NCBI GenBank assembly: GCA_051252415.1
Contig: JBPOGA010000018.1
Location: forward strand, 1 to 64,000
Length of the DNA: 64,000 bases
Origin: JBPOFY01 sp051252415
GTDB lineage: Bacteria; Verrucomicrobiota; Verrucomicrobiia; Opitutales; Coraliomargaritaceae
Direction of reading: 5' to 3'
Shown here: positions 15,306 through 24,360 of the stretch, one piece after another
Layout of the letters: each line of letters opens with the position of its first letter
Numbering within the stretch: position 1 is the stretch's first letter
The notes under the pieces: model-generated
What the model saw: only the letters and a program-made list of their open reading frames with translations
Databases searched by the model: none
Told to the model about the DNA's origin: nothing
Translations under genes and position numbers: made by a program

Positions 15306-18300
15306 CTAGGGCGTGCTGATTTCGACCTTGAGGAATCCTTTAGGGCCTAGCAGGTAGTCGGGTGCGGGGTTGGTGAGGTAGAATGTCTTGTAGCTCCAGC
15401 CTTCGTTGAGTGTGTCTAAGCCGACTGGTTCGTAGGCACTGTCTTCACCAATGCTGGCGGTGAAGTCATTGAGTTCGTAGGATCCGAGGATTGTGTAGGT
15501 GATGCCATCAACTGTTGCATTGAATAAGGGATTGCCGATGAACAGTGCGCCCTCGCGCACGGGGATCGTCATGGCAAAGCTGTTGCTACCTTCTGCCGAG
15601 ATGAATGCCGTGCTGCTCTTATTGCCGTCATTGGCATTAGTTGGGTCACCATCAAAGGCAAACTCTTCGAGGTTGCTGCGACCGTCCTGGTCTGGGTCGG
15701 CTGCCAACAGTGTGTCGTCGCCTGTGAGTGATGGGAAGTTTTCGAGCCATGTATCATAAGGCGCGACCTCTTCAATAGTGACTGTTCGGACTACTTGCTC
15801 AGCTGGATTGCCTGCCGTATCAATGACATTGTAGGTGAGTGTATAAGTCGTGAGAATGGCAGTGTCGACTGTGTCGCCGCCCTCGATGACGGTGAGACTT
15901 CCATCGACGTTGTCAGTTGCTGTGGCACCTGGATCTTTCCATGTGCTTTTGTAGACGAGTGTTATGTCGCTATCACCAATAAGTGAAATGACCGGGGCAG
16001 TTTGGTCGATAACGATGGAGCCTGTGGCTGTCGGTTCTTCTAGGTCGATTTGTGCGCCGTTGATGATTCCGCTGTCAGCTTTAAGACTGAGGGTGAGCGT
16101 GCCATCGCCTATAACATTCGCAATCGAGAGTCTGTAGTTTGCGCCACTGCCAGTGAGTGTGGTTGCTCCATGTGAACCAGCGAAATCGATTTCAAAGTCG
16201 GCTGCGCCGACACCTGTGACGGGCGTGCTGAAAGTAATGTCGAATGCGATCTCTTCTAAGCGACTCGGAGATGTGATGAGCGCATCGAGTTCGATGCTAT
16301 CGAGTGTTGGGCTCGATTCTGCAACGAGTGCGATCTTATCATTTCCACTGCCGTCGTTGAACGAGTAGTTGAGCACGTAGCCAGCAGGTAGGTCAGTAAT
16401 AGTAGCAAAGGCGCTTCCGGATAGGCTGTTGTAGGTGGCAATGATGTAGTAGTCTTCAGTGAGACCACCGGCAAGCACATCGAAATCGATCTCTGCAGTG
16501 GTGATCGTCAGAGTGCCACCGACATCTATGCAGTCGTTGTTGTTGCCGTCTATCTCACAGAGGTAGGTGCCGCTGTTGAGGTTCAGGTTGCCGCCTAGTG
16601 TGAGTGTGCCAGGTGAGTTTCCAGGGGCGAGTATGCCAAGACAAGTGACGGCTTTGCCCACGCTGCCAGAGCCGGTGAGTGTAGCGCCACTGTCCACAGT
16701 GATGGTTCCATCGAGTGCGACACCGCTGGTGTTGTTGACGATGAGTGTGCCTGCCTCGACGGTGGTGGCACCCGTCATGGTGTTGGCTGCGGTTAGCTCA
16801 AGGCTACCTGCGCCCTGTTTGGTGAGCTTTCCGGCTCCGCTGAGTATGCTGTCGTAGGTGACGTCGTCGGAGCGGTTGATGTAGAGGTTGGCGCTGTTGA
16901 CGATGTTTCCGCTGATCCATCCTTCAGTGCCACCATTGCCAATATTCAGAGTGCCGCGACTGATGTTTGTATTGCCGTCATGTGTCCAGTCGCCTGTGAC
17001 AGTCAGATTGCCATTACGCGCGGTGCTAACGACGTTGCCAGTGCCTGAGATGTCGCCCGTGAAGGTGGTCGCATCATTACGGAAAAATGTGAGCGTGGAG
17101 TTGTTGATGACGTTGCCACTGAGGCTACCGTCAGTGCCTTCGTTGCCGATCCGTAGGGTGCCGCTGGTGACAGTGGTGCCGCCGGAGTGTGTCCAGTCAC
17201 CTATGACGGTCATGATATTTGTATCCACGACTTCGATACTTCCGGAGCCACTGACGTCGCGGGCGAAGTTTAGACTGTTGGATAAGTTGAAGTGGAGTGC
17301 TGCGTTGTTGGTGATGTCTGAGGCACTAACTGTTGGGGTGCTGGAGCCATCGCCGATGCTCAGCGTGCCATTCGCGATGGTGATGCCGCCGGAGTGCGTG
17401 AGATTTTTGGTCGTCGAAAGTATGCCTGCGCCTGACTTCTTGAATGTCCCGACGCCATCGGTCTGACTGCTCAGCGAATGATCGGTGTCGCTGTCGAAGT
17501 CGAGCGTGCCGGCATTGATCGTTGTATTGCCAGTGTAAGTGTTGGCGGCGGTGAGCGTGAGTGTGTTGCTGCCGTCTTGAGTGACTGAACCAGAACCGTT
17601 GATGAGGCCCGCGTGAGTGGTGTCGTCGCTGCGGTTGAATTTGAGGGCGGCGCTTACTTCGATGTCGCCTATGATTGAACCAGTGGTGCCGCCGTTACCG
17701 ATGCTGAGTGATCCTTGATTCAGTGTGGTGCCGCCAGAATGCGTCCAGTCGCCAGTCATACTCAGGCTGCCGCCGCGGGCTTTGACGATCGCGCCTGTGC
17801 CGTTAATGTTGCCTGCATGGGTCGAGTTGTCGTTGCGGTTGAAGTTGAGTGTGGCGTTGTTGGTGATGTCGCCAGATATCGAACCGTCGGCGCTATCGCT
17901 ACCAATCCAGAGTTCGCCGTTGCTTATGGTGGTGTCGCCTGTGTGAGTCAGGTCACCTCTGATATAGAGTCTACCCGAGCCAGCTTGTTCGAAAGCGCCT
18001 GCACCGCTCAGTGGAGCGGTGTGTGTATGGTCGCTGCTCTTGTTGAATCTGAGTGTGGCTCCAGTGGCTACGCTCGTAGCTTGACTGAGAGCACCTGTCG
18101 AGCCGTCGTTACCAATCGTGAGGCTGCCTGCGACGATGGAGATGCCGCCGCTGTTACTCGTGGTGCCTGTCATGATTGTGTTGCCGCTGCCGTTTTTTTC
18201 TAGGCTGCCGGTGCCAGATATTGAGCCAGGGATGAGTTGCTCGCCTGTGGAGTCGAGCACGAGTGCGGCGCTGGTAATGAGATTGCCAGCGACGGTGCCG

Positions 18301-21300
18301 CTGTTGCCATCATGAATGATTTTGAGGGTGCCGTTATCCACAACCGTGTTGCCTGTATAGCTATGGTCGGTGGTGAGTGTGAGTGTGCTGTTGCTAATTT
18401 GCTTGAGAGTGCCCGTGCCGGAGATGACGCCGTCGTAGCTGACGTCGTCTGAACGATTGAACTGTAGTGTCGCGTAATTGCGGATGTCACCATTGATGGC
18501 TCCGGTGGTGCCGTTGTTGCCAACAGTGAGCGTGCCTCTGCTTAGATTCATATCTCCGGTATGGTTGAAATTGCCGGTGAGGATGAGCTCTGTGTTTTGT
18601 AGTTTTATGACGTTACCTGTGCCCGTGATGGTATTGGCAAAGGTGGTGGTATCGTTGCGATTAAATTGCAGTGTTGCGTTGTTGGTGATGTCGCCAGTGA
18701 GGGAGCCTTGGGCATTGTTGTTGCCGATTCTGAGTGTGCCACCGCTTATGGTGGTGCCTCCGGTATGTGTCCAATCAGTTAGTAGTGTGAGAATGCTGGC
18801 GCCGTCTTTATCGACACTGCCGTTGCCATCGACTGCATAGCCGTGGTTGAAGTCGTTGCTGCGGTTGAACTTTAGCGTGGCGTTGGTAGTGACTGCTGAT
18901 TTCAAGGTGCCTGCCGTGCCGCCGTTACCGATACTGAGTGTGCCTGCGCTGACGGTGAGTGTGCCGCTGGGTTGCGTGGTGCCTGTCAGTTCGGTGGTGC
19001 CTGCGCCTAGCTTGGTGGTGCCGCCGCTGCCGTCAAGATTACCTGGAATGACTTGGATTCCAGAGTCGGATTGCAGCTGTAGGTTGCTGTTATTGGTGAT
19101 GTCGCCTGCGACGGTGCCATTGGTGCCATCGTAGAGAATGTTGAGTGTGCCGTCATTGACGATGGTATCGCCTGTATAGGTGTGGTCTTCGGTGAGGGTG
19201 GTGGTGCCGGTGCCGTCTTGTTTGACGTTGCCTGTGCCAGAAATGACTTTGGCGAAGGTGAAGTTGTTGCTGCGATTGAAACTCAGGTTGGCGTTGTTGG
19301 TGATGTCTTGGTTGATCAGTCCCGCAGTGCCGCCATCGCCGAAGGCGAGGGTGCCGCCGCTGACCGTGACGCCGCCAGCGAAGGTGGTGCTGTTGTTGGT
19401 AAAGCTCAGTGTGCTTCCGCCGCCTTTGATAAACGCGCCGTTACCTGTGACGGTTTGGTTGTAAACTGTGTCGATCGCAGGACTGAATTTGAAGGTCGCG
19501 TCGTTTTGAAAAGTGCTGGTGGCCGTGCCGGTGAGCTCCAGTGTGCCGGCGGAGATCGTGGTGCCACCAGTGTGATCGAGTGCCCCTGAGAAGGTGGCGG
19601 TGCCGCTGCCTTGTTTGGTGAAGCTGCCTGTGCCGATATGGTCGCCGGCGTGGCTATTATCGCCAGATGTATTCAGGATGAGGATACTACTGTTGGATAC
19701 GTCGCCATTGATTCTGCCAGTCTCGGTGCCTGTGCCGACGATCAGTGTGCCGCCAGAGAGCGTCGTTCCGATATTCGAGCTGGTGATGCCGTTGGGTAAG
19801 GTGACGGTGTTGGCGTTCTGTTTGATGAGTGTGCCATTGCCGGTGATACTGCCTGGGAGAGAGAAATCATTACTACGATTGAGGCGGAAGATTGTGCCTG
19901 AATTGATGTAGATATCGCCCGCGACGTAGCCTGTTGTGCCGCCGTTGCCGAGTTGAATCTCACCGCTGTTCACGGCGGTTTGTCCTGTATAGGTATTGTT
20001 GGCAGTGAGTGTCAGGACGCTGTTTTGAGTTTGCCTGACTAGGCCAGATCCCGAAATGACTTTGTTGAACGTCGGGTCGTCGCTGCGGGCGAATTCGATG
20101 ATGCCGTTATTGAGGATTGGTGTGTCGAGCCAGCCGCCAGTGCTGTTATTGCCGATGGTGAGCGTTCCAGCTGAGACAGTGGTAGTGCCAGTATGTGTCC
20201 AATCGTTGTGAAGGGTTAGTTTGTTTGTATTTACTTTTTCGATGTTGCCCATGCCGCTGACAGAGAAGTCTGTATTCTGATTACTGGCGTAGTTGAATCT
20301 CAGGTTGCTGTTGTTGATGACTTCACTGCTGGCTAGCGTTGGATTACTGTCGCCATTGCCAAGTTCTAGGGTGCCGTCGCTAATGGTAGTCGCGCCGGTG
20401 TAGGTTTGGTGCTGTGTGAAGGTGGTGGTGCCGCTGCCTGCTTGGGTCACGGTGCCGCTGCCTGAGATGACTGCGGGATAGGTGTCGGTGCTGCTTTTGT
20501 TGAAGGTCACCACTCCGCCGTCGTTCGAAATGTTGCCAGCGTGAGATCCTGTAGTGCCTCCGTTGCCGATGTAAAATGCACCCGTGGTTGAGGTGCCGCC
20601 CGTGTGGTTCGCGGCGCCTGTAAGAATCAAATCGCCGCCTGCGTTGTGCACGAGGGCACGGGTGCCGCCGATATCACTGCTGATAGTTAATGCGCCACCA
20701 CCGGTGTGCTGAATGTCGCCGCTGCCGTCGCTAATGTCCGCCAGTGTCACGTTGCCGCTGCCTAAATTGGTAATGATGCCGTCGCCGCTGATGTTGCTAT
20801 TTTGCGTGAGCGAACCTGCACGATTGTAGACGAGTTCGGCGTGGTTGATGATGTCGCCAGCGACTGAACCTGTGCTGCCACCGTAGCCGATGACGAGTCG
20901 ACCTTCGCTGATGGTGGTGTCGCCAATGTAAGTGTTGTCTTGGACAAAGCGCAGGGTGCTGTCACCGAGCTTTTCAAAGCCACCGCTATGGCTGAGTGCG
21001 CTATCCCAGCTAAAGCTGTTGCCGCCACTGTCGATATCGATGCGGATGTCGCTATTGCCAGTGGTGATCCAGCCCATGTTGAGCGAGGTCGCCTGGGTTA
21101 TATTGTTGCCTTCGATACCAAGGATGCCACCTGCGAAGTTGATCGGGGCCGTGCCGATCTCGGATGGATCGGAGATGAAGAGTGTGCCGCCTTCAAGGGT
21201 CGTGCCGCCTGTGTAGGTGTTGTTGGCTGGATCATTTGAGTTCCAACCCCGTGGGGAGTAGCTACCGCTTTTCATGACCAGATTTCCTGGGCCAGAGATG

Positions 21301-22916
21301 TGCATACGTAGGTCTCGATAGTCGTCGGGGTTGGCGTTCAGTTCCAAGGTGCCATTGTTCATCATGGCAGCGGCATCATTGCTAGTGGGATTTCCGTAGG
21401 ATGTTAGATCGCTGTTGATGCCATTGCCTAGAGCGAGCGTGCCAGCATCGATGTATAAAGTCCCCCAGAAGGAACTGCCTAAGTGATTGCCTTTCGCTAG
21501 GGTCATTTTGCCACTGCCCACTTTTCGAAAGATATTGTTGAGACTTGGGTTGTAATCGGAGGAGAAGTAGCCGGTGTATGTCCAGTCGCTACTGTCTCCC
21601 ATCTTTAGCGTGGCGCCATCGCTTATTGTAATTCGGTTATTTTCACTGCTGCTGGTGGTCTTGGCGATTTCTTGTGTGCCAGCTACGTAGAGGTCACCTC
21701 CGCCACTCATGGAAATGCCATTCAGCAGCGAGGGTAACTGGGTGGATGTTTTTATGTGTAATTGGCCGCCGTTGACAGCAGTGGAGCCAGTGTAGGTCGA
21801 GGCGCTGTTGAGGAGGAAGGTTCCGCTCTGGACGGTCAGGCCTCCAGTGCCGCTGAGCACGCCAGTGTAGTCGGTTGAACTGCTGCCGCTGATGGTGAGC
21901 GTATTGGAGCCTAGGGCTAAGTCGCCAGATCCACTGAGACCGCCGAGCTTGGGGTTGAGACCATTGAGGGTGAGTCCGTTGTTTTTATTCAGGATCAGCT
22001 CTGCGTTGTCGATGGTGTCGAATGCGCCTAGCTTGATATTGCCGACGCTGGAGCCGACGGTGATGTCGCCGTTAAATGTGCTGGCGCCGCTGAGTGTCCA
22101 GATGGCACTACCGGTTTTTGTGATGCTACCGTTTCCTGAGATGACGCCCGAGAAAGTCTGTGCGGTGCCATTGCCGACTTCGAGGGTCTTACCGTTACCC
22201 ACGTCGAGTTTACCACTGCCCTTGATCGCTCCGATGTCGATGATGCTGACGTCGGAAAAGTCTAGGCGTGCAGTGGTGGAGTCTTCTAAGTTAATGGTCG
22301 CACTGTCGAGTGCGTCGGTGTGGTCGATATCCAGTGTGTTTTTACCGGTATTGATAGTGCCGCTGAAGCTGCCGTTCTTCGTTAGGGTCATGCCTCCGCC
22401 TGCAGTGTTGTCGCCATCGAGTGTGCCGCTGCCTCCAAGGGGCTCATGCAGGACCATATAGTCATTGGCGGCGGTCCATGTGATCGTGCGGCCAGAGGCG
22501 ATGTTGAGCGTGAAATAGAGATCGGCTGAGCTGCCGCCACTGAGATCGGTCTGCAGCGAGTCGCGAACCGTTACGCTGACGCTAGAATTGGAGACTTCGC
22601 CGCTGTTGGCGTAGATACGCCAGTTATCGCCGGTGCCGTTACCAGTGATTTTAAAGTCAGACACTGTGCGTGCGGTGCCCTCGTCTCCGCCTTCATTTGT
22701 GACGTAGATTTTATTGCCGAGACTTTTGTTACCATTGAAGAATACGTCATCGTTGTTGCCATCAGGGATACCGCCTGCGCCACCAGAATTCCAATTACCG
22801 GAGTTGTTCCAGCTGTTATTACCGCCGCCGTCGTCCCACTCCCACTCGGTGGCGTGAGCAGCACATGCAGAGATGAGGCAGCATGGTAGAATGATACGTT
22901 TGGTCGTGAGTTGCAT
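15306..22916 (-). CDS. Giant surface protein with autotransporter-associated beta-strand repeats
   Basis: About 2,536 residues. ATG 22916 is chosen because it starts a good signal peptide (MQLTTKRIILPCCLISACAAHA); ATG 22955 is in frame but adds a poor leader. Most of the protein is a right-handed beta-helix built from modules of about 65-70 residues reading GTL-IGN-G-T-G, DI-NNATL-FNRSD, ISGTG-V and LTLTG-WTHTGGTT, the PATR repeat. The stack closes with LAPGNSPGTLTLGGNLNL. Then come an Ig-like domain, a cadherin/HYR-like DPGATATDNVDG domain, and the C-terminal module shared with the downstream gene. There is no translocator barrel, so it is not a classical type V protein. Likely an adhesin or matrix protein; the function is inferred from architecture only. 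Confidence 0.85.
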   Translation of the reverse strand: MQLTTKRIILPCCLISACAAHATEWEWDDGGGNNSWNNSGNWNSGGAGGIPDGNNDDVFFNGNKSLGNKIYVTNEGGDEGTARTVSDFKITGNGTGDNWRIYANSGEVSNSSVSVTVRDSLQTDLSGGSSADLYFTLNIASGRTITWTAANDYMVLHEPLGGSGTLDGDNTAGGGMTLTKNGSFSGTINTGKNTLDIDHTDALDSATINLEDSTTARLDFSDVSIIDIGAIKGSGKLDVGNGKTLEVGNGTAQTFSGVISGNGSITKTGSAIWTLSGASTFNGDITVGSSVGNIKLGAFDTIDNAELILNKNNGLTLNGLNPKLGGLSGSGDLALGSNTLTISGSSSTDYTGVLSGTGGLTVQSGTFLLNSASTYTGSTAVNGGQLHIKTSTQLPSLLNGISMSGGGDLYVAGTQEIAKTTSSSENNRITISDGATLKMGDSSDWTYTGYFSSDYNPSLNNIFRKVGSGKMTLAKGNHLGSSFWGTLYIDAGTLALGNGINSDLTSYGNPTSNDAAAMMNNGTLELNANPDDYRDLRMHISGPGNLVMKSGSYSPRGWNSNDPANNTYTGGTTLEGGTLFISDPSEIGTAPINFAGGILGIEGNNITQATSLNMGWITTGNSDIRIDIDSGGNSFSWDSALSHSGGFEKLGDSTLRFVQDNTYIGDTTISEGRLVIGYGGSTGSVAGDIINHAELVYNRAGSLTQNSNISGDGIITNLGSGNVTLADISDGSGDIQHTGGGALTISSDIGGTRALVHNAGGDLILTGAANHTGGTSTTGAFYIGNGGTTGSHAGNISNDGGVVTFNKSSTDTYPAVISGSGTVTQAGSGTTTFTQHQTYTGATTISDGTLELGNGDSNPTLASSEVINNSNLRFNYASNQNTDFSVSGMGNIEKVNTNKLTLHNDWTHTGTTTVSAGTLTIGNNSTGGWLDTPILNNGIIEFARSDDPTFNKVISGSGLVRQTQNSVLTLTANNTYTGQTAVNSGEIQLGNGGTTGYVAGDIYINSGTIFRLNRSNDFSLPGSITGNGTLIKQNANTVTLPNGITSSNIGTTLSGGTLIVGTGTETGRINGDVSNSSILILNTSGDNSHAGDHIGTGSFTKQGSGTATFSGALDHTGGTTISAGTLELTGTATSTFQNDATFKFSPAIDTVYNQTVTGNGAFIKGGGSTLSFTNNSTTFAGGVTVSGGTLAFGDGGTAGLINQDITNNANLSFNRSNNFTFAKVISGTGNVKQDGTGTTTLTEDHTYTGDTIVNDGTLNILYDGTNGTVAGDITNNSNLQLQSDSGIQVIPGNLDGSGGTTKLGAGTTELTGTTQPSGTLTVSAGTLSIGNGGTAGTLKSAVTTNATLKFNRSNDFNHGYAVDGNGSVDKDGASILTLLTDWTHTGGTTISGGTLRIGNNNAQGSLTGDITNNATLQFNRNDTTTFANTITGTGNVIKLQNTELILTGNFNHTGDMNLSRGTLTVGNNGTTGAINGDIRNYATLQFNRSDDVSYDGVISGTGTLKQISNSTLTLTTDHSYTGNTVVDNGTLKIIHDGNSGTVAGNLITSAALVLDSTGEQLIPGSISGTGSLEKNGSGNTIMTGTTSNSGGISIVAGSLTIGNDGSTGALSQATSVATGATLRFNKSSDHTHTAPLSGAGAFEQAGSGRLYIRGDLTHTGDTTISNGELWIGSDSADGSISGDITNNATLNFNRNDNSTHAGNINGTGAIVKARGGSLSMTGDWTHSGGTTLNQGSLSIGNGGTTGSIIGDIEVSAALKFNRSDDTTHAGLINGSGSVTQDGSNTLTLTAANTYTGNTTINAGTLDFDSDTDHSLSSQTDGVGTFKKSGAGILSTTKNLTHSGGITIANGTLSIGDGSSTPTVSASDITNNAALHFNLSNSLNFARDVSGSGSIEVVDTNIMTVIGDWTHSGGTTVTSGTLRIGNEGTDGSLSGNVINNSTLTFFRNDATTFTGDISGTGNVVSTARNGNLTVTGDWTHDGNTNISRGTLNIGNGGTEGWISGNIVNSANLYINRSDDVTYDSILSGAGKLTKQGAGSLELTAANTMTGATTVEAGTLIVNNTSGVALDGTITVDSGATLTGSGSVGKAVTCLGILAPGNSPGTLTLGGNLNLNSGTYLCEIDGNNNDCIDVGGTLTITTAEIDFDVLAGGLTEDYYIIATYNSLSGSAFATITDLPAGYVLNYSFNDGSGNDKIALVAESSPTLDSIELDALITSPSRLEEIAFDITFSTPVTGVGAADFEIDFAGSHGATTLTGSGANYRLSIANVIGDGTLTLSLKADSGIINGAQIDLEEPTATGSIVIDQTAPVISLIGDSDITLVYKSTWKDPGATATDNVDGSLTVIEGGDTVDTAILTTYTLTYNVIDTAGNPAEQVVRTVTIEEVAPYDTWLENFPSLTGDDTLLAADPDQDGRSNLEEFAFDGDPTNANDGNKSSTAFISAEGSNSFAMTIPVREGALFIGNPLFNATVDGITYTILGSYELNDFTASIGEDSAYEPVGLDTLNEGWSYKTFYLTNPAPDYLLGPKGFLKVEISTP
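16800..22500 (-). repeat. Tandem protein-coding PATR repeats inside the giant gene
   Basis: Repeats of about 200 bp are visible at DNA level, with recurring strings such as GTGCCGCCGTTGCCGAT and CTGAGTGTGCC. Individual modules diverge and some are longer. This internal repetition explains the many long opposite-strand open frames across the region. Confidence 0.85.
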
Positions 22917-22966
22917 AATTAAAGTAGGACAAAAGTTAATCGCTAGTGCTTTCATTTCAGAGTTGT

Positions 22967-23644
22967 TTAGTAGATTTCGATGACTCCGTAATGCTGCTTC
23001 GGGTCACGGTAGTTGAGCTCGATATGATTAAAGCCAGCCTCGCGAGCCATGCGCTCCCATTGCTGTAGGTCAATCGGCTGATCCTCCTCTTCGACATGGG
23101 CGCGAATAGAGGCGAGTTGCTCGGAGTTAAACTGTGTCCAATTGGCGTCACAGTCTTGTAGGAAGCGTTGGATAAAGTGCTCAGCGGGTTCCCTATCGTT
23201 CGGTAGTAGGTCGTAGAGGATGCACCGCCCCTCGCGATTGAGGAGACGGTGGATCTGATGCAGTGCTAGCTGCTTCGAGTCATCATCAAGATGGTGCAAA
23301 GAGTAGCCTGCGATAATGTAATCAAAACGGATCTGCAGCGTGGATAGCGCTTTGCGAATATCTAGAGTCAAGAAGTCGAAATCCCACTCTGTCTTGCATA
23401 TGTTACGTTGAGCGCAGTCCAGCGCTGCCGCTGAGAAATCGACTCCGCAGTAGGAAACGCCCTCGCAGTTGGAGAACGCCTCCTTTGCTGTGTAAGCATC
23501 GCCACATCCTAAATCTAAAATACTGAGGCCGTCGTGTGCACGTGTCTTGAGTGCTGCAATGACGTCTTTGTGCTTCATGTAATTGTTCTCGATCACAGCC
23601 TGGTAGATTGCCCATGTGCTGAAAAAGTTGTCAGAATTTTTCAT
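22967..23644 (-). CDS. Class I SAM-dependent methyltransferase
   Basis: A 225-residue soluble protein. Motif I is GLSILDLGCGDAYTA, the acidic end of strand 2 is CGVDFSAAALD, and the motif IV region reads FDYIIAGYSLHHLDDD, giving a Rossmann-type methyltransferase similar to the methyltransf_11/25 families. The substrate is unknown: the HHLDDD segment and small size fit small-molecule or lipid enzymes, but protein methylation cannot be excluded. It lies 14 bases after the receiver gene and 50 bases before the giant surface-protein gene, on the same strand, so it is probably co-transcribed with them. That context suggests modification or regulation of the surface system. Confidence 0.82.
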   Translation of the reverse strand: MKNSDNFFSTWAIYQAVIENNYMKHKDVIAALKTRAHDGLSILDLGCGDAYTAKEAFSNCEGVSYCGVDFSAAALDCAQRNICKTEWDFDFLTLDIRKALSTLQIRFDYIIAGYSLHHLDDDSKQLALHQIHRLLNREGRCILYDLLPNDREPAEHFIQRFLQDCDANWTQFNSEQLASIRAHVEEEDQPIDLQQWERMAREAGFNHIELNYRDPKQHYGVIEIY

Positions 23645-23658
23645 TGTTCGAGAGTCGT

Positions 23659-24003
23659 TTAAGCTGATTGAAGAAGATTGGGGAGTTCCAGCAGGTTGTC
23701 CTTAGCTAGAAAGAAATGGGCACCTGCGGCGAGTGCTTCTGTTTTCATTGCTTGTGACGCATGTTGAGTGACAACAATGATTCTAGCATCGGGTCGTGCT
23801 GCACAGATTCTTCGGGTGGCGGTGAGTCCGTCCATCTCTGGCATTTCGATATCCATCACAACCCAATCTGGAGTGTGTTCATCGAAAGCCTGACATGCTT
23901 CGACACCGTTGCCTGCCTCGATGAAGTCAGCATCGGGTGCAGATAAAATATCCTGCAAGAAGCGTCGGGCTTGTGTATGATCGTCGACGAGGAGGTAGCG
24001 CAT
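23659..24003 (-). CDS. Stand-alone response-regulator receiver domain
   Basis: A 114-residue CheY-like protein with no output domain. The acidic pair is at VDDH (Asp7-Asp8), the phospho-acceptor is Asp51 in VVMDIEMPEMDG, the switch Thr is at 79 (VVTQH), and the conserved Lys is at 101 (FLAKDN). All residues needed for phosphotransfer are present. As first gene of the receiver / methyltransferase / giant protein / metallopeptidase-like cluster, it probably works through protein-protein contact. The nearby propeller kinase (25045) or an orphan kinase could phosphorylate it. Confidence 0.88.
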   Translation of the reverse strand: MRYLLVDDHTQARRFLQDILSAPDADFIEAGNGVEACQAFDEHTPDWVVMDIEMPEMDGLTATRRICAARPDARIIVVTQHASQAMKTEALAAGAHFFLAKDNLLELPNLLQSA

Positions 24004-24055
24004 GCCACTAAGATACCAGATAATAGGGTGTATTTCCTATCGGTCACTGGTCGTA

Positions 24056-24087
24056 AATCGCTCTACGTAGAACTGCGTAGAGCGATT
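24056..24087. promoter_or_regulatory. Perfect inverted repeat upstream of the surface-protein operon
   Basis: AATCGCTCTACG (24056-24067) and CGTAGAGCGATT (24076-24087) form a perfect 12-bp palindrome with an 8-base spacer, 53 bases before the receiver gene ATG. It could be an operator or an RNA hairpin in the leader. The TCTACGTAGA core recurs at 24305. Confidence 0.6.
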
Positions 24088-24099
24088 GCCATATGTGCT

Positions 24100-24138
24100 T
24101 TAATAAAGAAAGAAAGCCTCCCGTTCCCGAGAGGCTTT
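24100..24138 (-). terminator. Intrinsic terminator downstream of the two-component genes
   Basis: On the minus strand AAAGCCTC / GAGGCTTT forms a hairpin followed by the T-rich CTTTCTTTATTAAAG. It lies about 220 bases past the response-regulator stop and would separate that unit from the surface-protein operon. Confidence 0.7.
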
Positions 24139-24304
24139 ACAAACGTGAGGATGTTAAAAGCCAGAAATTAGACCCTACACTAATCCTTACTAATCGCATT
24201 CCTCACCAACTCATCATACCAATAACTAACCTATTTGTATAAAAGAAAGGTCATATTATCATATTGTATGGTTTGTTTACTATCGGAAGGGTGACGTATT
24301 TTTG

Positions 24305-24323
24305 TCTACGTAGAGATACGTAG
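24305..24323. promoter_or_regulatory. TACGTAG direct repeats with 10-bp spacing
   Basis: CTACGTAG at 24306-24313 and ATACGTAG at 24316-24323 repeat with a one-turn period, and the first half lies in the palindrome TCTACGTAGA (24305-24314). Possible binding site for the adjacent LuxR-type regulator. Confidence 0.4.
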
Positions 24324-24360
24324 TTGTATGCATTGTGAACGAATACGAGTCTCCTTTTAG

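Noticed and set aside
15499..22461. Long plus-strand open frames across the giant gene (for example 16888-17466, 17715-18203 and 21892-22461)
   Set aside because: They are antisense to a continuous repeat-coding frame, with Val/Ser/Pro-rich text produced by the complement of Gly/Thr/Asn codons; no domain or start signal.
16800..22500. Possible CRISPR array
   Set aside because: Repeats are coding, about 200 bp, imperfect and in frame; no short identical repeats with spacers and no cas genes.
22917..22955. Upstream ATG for the giant gene at 22955
   Set aside because: In frame, but the added 13 residues spoil the signal peptide; ATG 22916 gives a standard one.
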